Source: Phallusia mammillata (Eukaryota; Chordata; Ascidiacea; Phlebobranchia; Ascidiidae). Taken from it: a DNA stretch of 64,000 bases. The stretch spans positions 1 through 64,000 of the forward strand of contig QLIY01000489.1 in the NCBI GenBank assembly GCA_003260075.1, written 5' to 3'. Positions 49,074 through 64,000 of this stretch are shown one piece after another (position 1 is the stretch's first letter; the number at the start of each line of letters is the position of its first letter). The position numbers were made by a program, and so were the translations under genes. The notes below the pieces were generated by a model. That model ran no database searches. It saw only the letters and a list, made by a program, of their open reading frames with translations, and was not told the DNA's origin.

Positions 49074-49079
49074 TTTATT
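49074..49079 (-). terminator. Candidate polyadenylation signal of ATPAF1
   Basis: TTTATT on the plus strand, read AATAAA on the minus strand, 14 bases past the ATPAF1 stop codon. Confidence 0.4.
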
Positions 49080-49092
49080 AAAATAAATGACA

Positions 49093-50637
49093 TCAATGAT
49101 GCTCATTATGAACAGAAACGCCTGCCCTTGCAGCAAGACCTGAATTCATAGCCTCAATAATCGTTTGAAAGTCAAAGTCTTTGGGAGAAAAATTGAAGTC
49201 CCGTAATAACTTTGGATGCTCAGTATGGAAATACTGAACGAGATAAGACAACAACTGTGCATCTGGTACCGATATTTGATCATCTGTTACCATTGCCGAC
49301 ATCAACACGATTCCTGAATTCAAGAGTACCATAATATTAAATTTATAAAATACGCATTTAGACCTTGTTCCAATAGGTAAGATATTACAGAGTCTAGACA
49401 CTTTTAGTCAGTTCACTGTAAACTCTCTATTTAGTTTTCACAATTATGATGATAAACTATCGTTTTAAAAAGAACATAATTTTGTATTATTTCTTATCAC
49501 AATGACATAAATAGAGAGTATATGTACCCTTTTCAGTCAACAACTCAGTGTAATGATTTAGTGTAAGTTGTGAAGGTGCATTTTCTTGATGTCTTTGGTA
49601 GTTAATCAGTGATGTAAAATAAAAATCATTGGATCCAAATTGTCCAACAAACATTTCATACCCATCCTTTCTGGGCACTGGATACACAAACTGCAAAATT
49701 TGTAATCAATATGAATCAATTACATAAGATAATTTACAATGAAACTTATTTAAGCAAACAGGTAAATTTGAACTTACAAGGGGATACATTTGAGCTGTTG
49801 TCTGAAGTATGTGAAAAACATCCTTTGGAATGATTGCGCTTACAGCATCTTTATTTGAATAATGATCAACCCACAAAGAACCAATTTCCTCTGCTGTTAA
49901 ACTGTTTACTAATTCAAGTTTTAAAATAGAGTCAAGAGTTTTCCTTTTGCCTGTCTATAAGACACAGTAAACAAATAGCTAAGATTTGATTGGAAAAGTT
50001 TAGTTCATTTACCAAACCTTGGACTGGACTTCTTTTTCTTTGACTTGGTCAAATGTACTGGTTGGATTTTTAACATTAGTGTTGTTCAAATGTGATGATG
50101 GTTTCTGTTTGAAAAAGGTATCATTTATCCAAATTGTTTTTTTCGCCTTTTACACTTGTATACCTCCTGTTGTTCATTCATCAGCTTTATTCGTCTTTCA
50201 TACTCTTTGGAATTGGACCTATAATCAAGCTTGGCTTTAAATCACAGTACTCATTAGTTAAACTACTCCAACACTGAATTACTTACATTTTGAGTTTGTT
50301 TATCTTGTCTGCATACTTTTGGTAGTAGGGATTGGATTCAAGGTCTGTAGCAGAATTATTTGATTTGGCCTGCTTTTGGTGGCTATATAGTTTCTCAGCA
50401 GAGTCTTGAGAAAAAAGGGCAGCTCTAAAGAAGTTTTGGGATAAAAGGTTTTAAAAACAACCAACGATGGAAATCATCACATCGTGTAGACTATTAAACA
50501 CTTTTTACAACTAAATAAATGTGTACAGGAGTACAGCAAAAGCTTTTAAAGGGTCAATGAAATTCAGAACAGCAGCCCTACCTTGGACTTCCCAGCAGTG
50601 AGGGGAAAAGGCGGACATATCTATGGTGTACGTTCAT
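49093..50637 (-). CDS. ATPAF1: ATP synthase mitochondrial F1 assembly factor 1
   Basis: The Atp11-type chaperone that binds free F1 beta subunits in the mitochondrial matrix before they join alpha subunits. Seven exons on the minus strand: 50582-50637, 50287-50424, 50164-50218, 50018-50104, 49778-49954, 49528-49690, 49093-49313, giving about 298 residues (human about 328). Matches: NPYYQKYADKINKL, RKTLDSILKLELVNSLTAEE, YPVPRKDGYEMFVGQFGSND, HYTELLTEKGIVLMSAM. The N terminus is basic and hydrophobic, as for matrix import. For exon 4 the AAG/GTTTGG donor and the TTATAG acceptor were chosen because they keep phase; the neighbouring GTAAAT site does not. The gene stands between two paralogous zinc-finger genes on the same strand. 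Confidence 0.94.
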
Positions 50638-52506
50638 GGTTAACGACGAGTTGCTTAATTGTGGGCAAAATCCTGCCAAGCACTTCTTTACAAACAAATC
50701 ACTGTCATTCATCTGTTTGGAAACAAAACCAACAGCCGCGAAACCTTAACGCATGGGTGACTGCTTGTCGCGGTTGAGCGATTGTACAAAATTATTTTTG
50801 TCAATAGGGATATACTTTTACTAAAATTCTTGCTTCATTATGGTATACTGTTAAAAAATGTTTGTCACATAATTGTATTGGCTTTCATCTTGGTATAATT
50901 TTTTTAGTAATATCACGGCAGTTCCAAAATGTAGCTTTATGCAGACTTGGGCCTACGCTCACTCGTACGCTATATTAACCAAGATAACGGATTAGTAAGA
51001 TTGCATCAATGTAGTCATTTAGCGACCAAAACATCAACAACAGATAATGTTAAAACTAAACATAGCAACCAGAACTGTAAAAAGCCACAGAAAAGATAAG
51101 AGATGTTCGTAATTGGAACGACTTTCCAATAAACATAGTGTTACAGGGGCTGATATGACAGTTTTACGACCATTTTGTAGTCGCACTTTAATGAGACTTT
51201 GCCCGCTGTTTTTTGGGCTCACAACAAACATTCATTCTCCTTTAGCTGGGACTTTGCTGTCGGACACTTTTGACACCTAGGGGAGATTCGTTCTTCCTAT
51301 TTCATTGTAAGTTTAACCACTGGCTTTTGCGACAGGAGACGTAACTTGAGCAGGAGTTGCTGTGAGCTGGCCCAACGAAGGGAACACATGACTACGTGCA
51401 GTTGTAGAGTAAAAAAATCCATTTACAACCCACAACCAGCGTTTCGAAACAGACTACAGCGTAATTTTTTTAATTAATATCGAAAACTGTCAAAAGTCGT
51501 ACGACCAAAACAAAAGAGACGTAAAATTGTCATAAAAGTTTGGTCGAATCTCAGTAATAGTGCTGGGCGGCATAAAATCGTTTCAAGCTATAAGTATTTT
51601 ATGACACCTTTTAAGTGACATTAAAACAATCTTTATTAATATAAGTTACTTCATTTTTTAAATATTGTGTTGATTGTATGTGGAAATACACTTTTGTGAG
51701 TGTTTGTTTATATTTTCATCCAACAAGTTATACTCAGTAACTCAAATAAAGACAAAGTCTTTACTCAAATGTTTCATGCTTTTATACTTTTAGAATATGG
51801 GCCAGATGTGCTGTTTGTAGGCTATATATAATTCCTGTGAGAATATTTTTAGCCTAATTGTTTAGGAACCGATCTGGATTATGACCACTAAGTGACGCTA
51901 TGTACACATAAGTATGTGTTTTGAGTATCGTGACTTGACCCTTGTAGCAAAGGGGACGAAAATGAATAGTAATATAACTACACTAACGTGTAGTTCTAAA
52001 CGACTATGTAGAAGTTGTTTTTAAGTAACCCTGCATATACTTTCCAAAGAACAGTATAAAAAAATCAATTTTTGCAACTGCTTTTTTTCTTATATTTTCG
52101 AGATCAAAACCTACAGTGTTGCACATCACAGGACAAAATGTTCACGAGAACTACAACAAAACGCAAGCGTTCAGTATTCGGAATAAATAGAACGTGTGAG
52201 CTCCATGCAATGTACATAAGCAGTGAGGAAGGGGCGTAAAAATACCTTGTCATGTAGGTTGAGAGCAGTAAACCCTCTTCTGACAAACAAAGAGGCGATT
52301 AACAGGTAACTTATAACCAGCATTCTTCGGTAAACAACACCGATAAAACGCCAATAAATAACCGTATGCATATCGTATAAATCACATAAGCGTTATTAAC
52401 AAATTAGGGCCTAGGTGCTGGCAAGATATCGCTTAAAACAGTATAAATTCACAACACACAATCGACTAAAGACTTTGTTTGTTGATGTGAGTGTCATGTT
52501 AGTTCG
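50638..52506. other. PRDM-B to ATPAF1 intergenic region
   Basis: About 1.9 kb, AT-rich. It holds the ATPAF1 promoter side and the PRDM-B 3' UTR. No exon, transposon ends or linker duplications were found in it. Confidence 0.55.
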
Positions 52507-57312
<4,806 letters not shown>

Positions 57313-60300
57313 CTGCAAACATAAATCGATCTGTAAATTAAGTAAATACAAACACGATATTCCAAGAACATTTTCACAAGGTTATAGGAATTAAGTTTTT
57401 TGTACTTAGAATCGTTAGTAGACTACGACCAGGGAATAGGATTTGCCTGGTGTTGTCTGCCATTTTGTTTACAAGGTCTGCAGACTTGTTGATACAAAGG
57501 ATTTTACGCGTGGCTCCCGTAAACTGTGATTGCAAGTTGCGCAGTGTTGAAAATCGTAACAACATAACGATGATCGGCGATATTTTAAACAATGGCGAAT
57601 ATTGTATAAAGTTGTCATGGTGGTATCGCCGGGCACTCGTCACCATGAGTTTGTCGCATGAAAGCGAAGACCCTGTCTGCTGTCAACACAACGTCTTACG
57701 TCCCGACAATCTTAAGCGATGCTTCATATTCAGGTGAAATCACCGCACCGGTTTCCCAATCAACCCGGAAGAATCGAGGCTTGAGAAATTGTTCGGTTGT
57801 CATTTCACATTTCTCACGACGTGACGCAATTTTTAATGGAATTTTTGTTGCCACTGAATTCCGTGATGTAATTATTACGTTTTTCTAGATTAATTATGTT
57901 TAATTGTTTTTGTTTTTGTTAACTTTGTACATGTTATGTGATTTAGAAAAGCCATAGCACGCGATTTAGGTAGGGACCAGTATACTTATCGATACTACGC
58001 AACAGAAATTAAAACAGCGTTTTCTAACAATGCATAAAAATTTAAATTTATTAAACTAACCAAAGTTTAAATTTAGCTCAAAATAAACAAATAATGACAA
58101 ACGTATTATGCATAAAAAATGTTTTGAAAAGTGATCCCCTTTACTGGTGATATTTGTCACAAAATAGCGTGAAGTTTCGTCAACATACCAAAAATTTCAT
58201 TTAAATTCGGATTGCACTTCGCGCGATTTGTTTTAAACATCTTACCCCGAAAACAGTTTAAAGCAGACTTTTAATGCAAACTAAAAGCAACGATGTTGAC
58301 AATTTTTAATATTGCGTACCTGACGTTCGTCAACGTTTCTGGGTGCGTATTTTTTAACTGCACTGTCTGTACTAATTTGGTCTGGTATTTACTTTATTCT
58401 AATTTATTCTGCTTTGCTGCACTTACACTGCGAAGTAAACGCCACAAAAATTTTGAACACGAACCTGAAGCTACAAGGCCTTGGCTTTTGCGACAGAGCC
58501 AAGCTTACAATATTGTGATCTGACGGTTTGCGCGGTAGTCCTGATTTATTGGTGATGATTAGAAGAAGGAACGGACCCGGCTTTTATTGTTTATTCTCTT
58601 TTTCTCCAGACGATCTCTCCTCTCCCTCTCCCACTCCTTCTCTCTTATTCTCGGGCCTTTCCATGAGCCCCCGTGCCGTAAGCTAGCTGCGTAACAATTC
58701 GAAATAATATTCCCTACTCCCTAGTGGGAGATGAGCTCAATATCGTTTTGTACGCTTTATTCAATCAAATCTCCCTTGGCGGCTGGTCAGTATTCACACA
58801 AATTAGCACAATGCATTTTTATACCTAATACGATCAACAGTGGACCAAAAAAAACAAACAATAGCACATCTCGAATCTATATCAATCTTCACTCAAGTAT
58901 ACGTGTCAACATGTTAAAGTGGATTGAAACCTGCTCGTCAATCACCAGATGTCTCGAACATGTCCCAGGCGGCAAAAAGTCGCGTGCCGTGACCCTCCAC
59001 ATCAGCAAGGGTAGCGAAAAATTTCTTGTTTTTGGCAATTTGTCAACCTGCTAATCGCTGACGGAATCCAAACCCAAAACTTTGCCAGACGGCTCTGGCA
59101 ATTCTCGCGTTATCTCCGGGCAAAGACAAATGTTAAGACAAGCGCCGATTCAACCTTTCGTCAGGAGCTGTATCGTCGCACGGGTAATCTCTGGTGCGCG
59201 ACGGTGACAATTGACGCGGTTGAATCCAAATTTAACTACAGTTTACGCTAAAATCCACAAGGGCACTTCGAATCAATATCTTAATAGATAACAAAAGTTC
59301 GTTGACGCCAAGCAGCCGCAAAATCCAGTCAACATTCGCTGTCGTTTATTAAATCAATGCGCCATCTAAAGTTGATTGTAATTCAAGAAATATTGACAAC
59401 AATATTGATCAATATCTTTTGCAAGTGAACAAATTCCAACACAAACTATATATGTGCCTGGTGCGCGAAACGAAAGTTTATTCGAACGTAATCCAATGCT
59501 TACTATTGATACGATTTCAGACACACAGTAGAGCAACCGAGCAATTTCTTTGGCCAAAGCACGTCTACAAACAGGTAAAACCATGATAAAAAGCAGTTCT
59601 CACGCGCTTGTATATTTCACACAGACACAGGTCTGCTCCGCCCCTATGCGAGCAATGCGGTCCCGAGACTGAGCTTGTTCGTTGTTATATTTGTGCCCGA
59701 CCCCATTACCAACATGTGACTGTCTTTGCCATAACCGCAAATTCGTGCCGAATCGTCTGCCGGTCGTGCCTGTCACCTCAACGCCACTTTGCCAGAACTC
59801 TGGGGCAGAATTTCGCTTCGACGACGGAAGCGGCTTCGGTATCTCTTCTGAGTATTACGTGTTTTTGTTGCTGGGCCATCCTGGGAAGTAACAGGGTCAC
59901 GGCAGTAATGAACATCGCATGCACTTCAGTCGCGTAATGCTTGGGTAAGCGTAGTTTGCGGTTCAGTCATCCGACGTGAACTTGGCTTTTTAAGCTCCCG
60001 GCGAGTTGTCTAGCGGTGGGGCCACACGTACGAAAACCTTGGAACTGTGTCAAGGTTTGGAGTTGCGCGGCGTCTGCGGTTTGGCTTACAACAGACAATT
60101 GAGCATCCCTACTCCACCGCAAAACGTAAACCAATATTCACATCCTGGCCTCGAAACTAAAAGCATGTGTGGGCTCGTGGCATGCAATGCAACCGTGAAA
60201 CGTTTTGCTCAACAATTGTGTTTGCTACGTGGATAGTCGGGAGCATGCACATGACACCTATATAAAACCTGTAACATATATAGCGATTTTTCTACCTCTG

Positions 60301-63300
60301 TCAAACATTAAAAAAAGAATCAAAAATTTGTTCATGGAAATGAGCCAAGAGTCTCAATTTCTGGAACAAAATACTCCGAACAGACCCTAGCAGAAGCATT
60401 CTTGCGGGGCGACCTTTGGGTAAGTGGATCACCAAAACGAGTACAGGGAGGGGCAAGTTTGGATCAGTGCCATGTCGCCTCACTAACAGAAGATTTTCGC
60501 ATTTATTGGGCTTGCTTTCAACGGCTGTTTGTCTGAAAATACGGGAACACGAGTAAATGCAAAATTGTTTGTTGTAAGAGTTTATTGTTCTTTCATGTAA
60601 AGATATTTACCATGTAGTGGCAACTATTTAATGATATGTTTTTTTTACAGTTGTGCTGCATACCGTTCTAATGTTATTGTTGTCCACTGCGATTGCTCAA
60701 CTTCTTAAACAACGAGCATTCTGCTTGGGCCAAGCGGGCGCTAACTCGGACAAATGTTTGGTCAGATAAGAAAGTACATCGGTTTGACGGATTACCTGTC
60801 TCCGTTCCCGGTTGGAATCGCGTCATCAAGTAGCACTAGCCTGTTCACTTTTTCAACTCGCTCTGCGTTTTTGGTTCATTCCGATACGAAATTACAATGC
60901 GACGAATGCGCGTCGCCAAGAAGCCCACACAAAAGAGCTCGAGTGCTTATTGATCATGCGTAATATTGAGTTTTGTTGCCGCCACAGCTAACCGTTGTCA
61001 CTATCTGATCATTTGCGAATTTTTAAGCCGGCAAAAATCACAACTTGGCAAAATCTCCACCTGTTTAAACTCGCCGTTACGAGTCGCACGTCTTTGTGTC
61101 GCAGACTGCGAACGAAAACATGCCGGGGTCAATGGAAACGGTTTTTAATGTTCGCTTACAGGCGAAGGACTACTATTGTGCAAACGTGATGTTTAGACAA
61201 ACCGTCGATTTATTCGCAAGTGATTATCTCATGACCTTTTCTGACTGTTCAGTGGACCACTTGTGGAGGCAATATGCAAACGGCCGTGCCAGAACAGAGG
61301 TGACAAGGTCACAGCCGAAACCGTTTGTCCACGTGCAACGGCGGCTGGCGATAGCGCGTGCAAATACTGCATATCTACGAATCCGGGATTAAGCACGGGT
61401 CAACCGACCACTTGAAGTAATTATCTGATCACTCTCGCCCGGCCCGGGAGACTTTGGTCAAACTTTCGACTTTCCTTTCTCCAACGCTCTGCCGCGTAGA
61501 AACGGAACATCTCCGGGAGCACTTGAATATTATCGGGGCATCACAAACCAGACGTTATCGTTGTCGCACCACTTTTAAAAGGAAAGCATGCTTTCCCCTA
61601 AAAACGCTTATTTTGCGTCGACGCCTCCACCGCGCGAAAACGTCTTGTGAAGAGGGACACAATACAATCATCAACACCACTCGAATGGTTAGTTGTTTGA
61701 ATTGGATTGCCAGTTCCCAGCATCTGATGCTTACCGTTATCATTCAAACTCGGAAAACGCGGCGCGCGATATTTTTTACAGGTTCCCAGATGAAACGTCT
61801 TTATTTTGGGGCGGGTCCATCTAAGGGCGACGCGGTCTAAAAACAACGCGCGTTGCAAGACGTTGCTCGACTGGACACTTGTTCTCGTAAAGACTTCGCG
61901 CAGGGAAAAGCGGTTGAAAGCTGTCGAGAAGACGGATCTCTCCGTCGAAGGCGATTGGGCATTTTTTGGCATGTCCGTGAGAACATCGGAAGGGATATCG
62001 GGACCTGGCAGAGCTACGCGATGGACCGACCCGGTTTTAATCGCTTCCACCGGCTTGCCCGGAAACTAGGAAAGTGCCTGCGTGCACAATGGGAAGCAAT
62101 TTCGTACGTATTTGTCGTCCCCGTTTGCAATCGCCGCTGCCTGTGGAAATTTACAATTGTTTTTGTTCGCCGAAGTCGCTTGATCTCATTATGCAATTCG
62201 GATATTGTCAAACCCCTGTGTTGTGACATGTCCGCTTTGCGAACTGTCGCGCTCTCGCTACTTGTTGTTTTTGGGACAGGTGCGATATTTGGGTGACGCT
62301 CAGCTCTGATCAGTGCTACGTGTGAAATCCGCGCTCGGTCGCGATCGTCAAGAGGCAGATAATAAATTCTAAGATCCGGGTATACGGGTGTGGAAGTAAA
62401 AAAAACTCGCCTTCTTGGATGTTTCCATCGCAGGGTCTACAATGACGCACAATATGCTTTTTTGGAATAAATGTTTTTGCCGAGCGTAAATATTTGTGAC
62501 AATAAGTTTTCGTGCGTAAAAACGTACATCGTGGTGACCAAAGATATAATAAAACCGTGCGTGTATTGGATCATCACTGTTGTGACTCTGACGCATATAC
62601 ACGATATGAGATCCAATGAACGGCCAGTCTAATCCCTGTTCAGTAAGGTAAGGCACGATGACTTGTGTGTGTCCTGTCTATTTGTCGAAAGGATCGCTTT
62701 TTGTTGGGTGTATTGCTTTCTACGCAGGACTTCTGTCCCTACAACAGCTGACCTTTCCGAGAATTAACAAAACCCCGATGAGGTGTTTGGTCGTGGCAGT
62801 GGAAAACTTTAGGTTTGTGATACACATATAGCCCAGCGATAAAATATGTTTCAATGGAATTTGAAAGTAACTAATGTGGTGCTACATGCGTTTTTGAACA
62901 ATTTAGGTAAAGGCCAAAGGAAAGAATGATCGATTTGTGGATCTCTATATTACTCACATGATGCATCTCGTGTCAACATGAAACACAAATATCCACCATC
63001 AGTCAGTCAAATAATTGATAAACCGACATCTGATTTCAGGTGTTCCAGCGCGGCTTAGCACGCACCTGCATCTTGCGTGATAATTAAGATTTTCGCACAG
63101 ACGTTGCGAGCACGCATTTTTGTTTTAAATATCGTTGCGCAACATAACCACGTTGCGAAACAGGGCATAAGTTACCGTTACCAACGCGTTAAGGCGGCAA
63201 ATTCGACGCAATCGCCTTATTGGGCTTCCAGGAATCGCGGAAATATTCTTTACTTCGCTTTGTCGATTGTTAAAACCCAGCCCTCTTGAGTCGCAAGTCG

Positions 63301-64000
63301 TTTTAAATGACGTAACTTTCCAGCGTTGGTTATAATACACATTAAATGGTCCAGGAATTTTTCCTTTGGGTGGTTTTTTCAGTAACTAGAAAAAGTGGAT
63401 TCAGGAAGCAAATTTAGGAGATGGTGGGTCAGTATCGCCTCTCACAAACATATAAGTTCGTTTTACGCCTTACTTTTTCGTCGTAACAACATGACGGACG
63501 GCTCGTTGCTGCAGCAGCTGCGCAACAACTCTTTTATCAAATGCTTGCATATACTGCTTAACAAAGAAAGGAGGCAATAAACGGAGATTTTCTATTTCCT
63601 CGTCAGGGTTTGCCTGGCTCAAATGCAACAAGCCACCAAAAATCATTAACTATAAGGTAATTCAATGCCACCCCCAACCAACGAATATTTTAAATTTCGC
63701 GCGCACCACCACAAGGTCACGTGACAATTTTAAACTTCGCAAGCATGCAGTTTTAAAAAAATATCATGAGGTAAAGTGTGGAGCAGCTTGACCAGTGGAC
63801 TGTACACTTGTACGCTAAAGGGTAGGGCAATGATGTGACAAACGCCTCGCATAAGGCAAATATTTGTGAGATTAATGATCGTCGAATTGATCGTGTTTGA
63901 TTAATAATTAAACACTGTCTCAGTAAAGATGGGGTTTAATATTTGTGCAGGCGACTTCTAGTAAATTGCCGTGAGGTATTTTATTCCAACTAACCCGTTG
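57313..64000. other. Gene-free, partly GC/CpG-rich region upstream of PRDM-B
   Basis: No frame here shows a recognised domain or a chain of phased exons. From about 58.6 to 62.4 kb the DNA is visibly richer in GC and CpG than the introns elsewhere, which lengthens random frames on both strands. A pyrimidine-rich stretch lies at about 58590-58655. The region may be regulatory DNA of PRDM-B or hold its distal 5' exons. The last 1.6 kb returns to AT-rich sequence. Confidence 0.5.

Noticed and set aside
59366-62296. Numerous 60-150 codon frames on both strands
   Set aside because: Higher GC lengthens random frames; there are no domains, no phased splice sites and heavy overlap between strands.

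Overview
The window is nuclear DNA from an animal, most probably an ascidian tunicate of the Ciona type. Genes are split into many small exons by short AT-rich introns with GT-AG borders. The gene set is metazoan: GAK, MFSD14, ALKBH7, IWS1, TRIM23, ATPAF1 and two EVI1/PRDM16-like zinc-finger genes. Pairs of near-identical segments differ by scattered SNPs and small indels, as alleles of a highly polymorphic animal would. The tunicate assignment is inference; no species marker is present.

Layout. 1-14968 (-): GAK, a clathrin-uncoating kinase, with a 5.5 kb intron (6018-11582) that holds a possible small ORF and a false-looking 2.1 kb tandem duplication. 14969-18343: divergent intergenic region with two hAT-type MITEs. 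18344-22623 (+): MFSD14, a 12-TM transporter. 23337-24291 (-): ALKBH7, convergent with MFSD14. 25097-29738 (+): IWS1, divergent from ALKBH7. 30909-38136 (+): TRIM23, with RING, B-boxes, coiled coil and ARF domain. 39291-45071 (-) and 52507-57312 (-): two tandem EVI1/PRDM16-like genes, here called A and B, with ATPAF1 (49093-50637, -) between them. 57313-64000: no supported gene; much of it is richer in GC and CpG.

The genes are mostly unrelated housekeeping genes: coat removal, transport, mitochondrial demethylase-fold protein, transcription elongation, ubiquitin/ARF signalling and F1-ATPase assembly. The paralogous regulator pair is the only cluster with a shared function. Both paralogues keep an N-terminal finger cluster, a PLDLS CtBP-binding motif and a C-terminal three-finger cluster.

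The dominant anomaly is structural. About twenty times, a segment X is followed by a run of about ten G or C and then by X again with a few SNPs. The runs are G on the left (1 to about 7.3 kb) and C on the right (28.8 to 47.3 kb). They cut or echo exons of GAK, TRIM23 and PRDM-A, and removing one copy plus the run restores reading frames. The best reading is unmerged allelic contig ends joined by a ten-base placeholder, not biology. Exon borders were placed by hand from splice signals and reading phase and may be off by a base or two.
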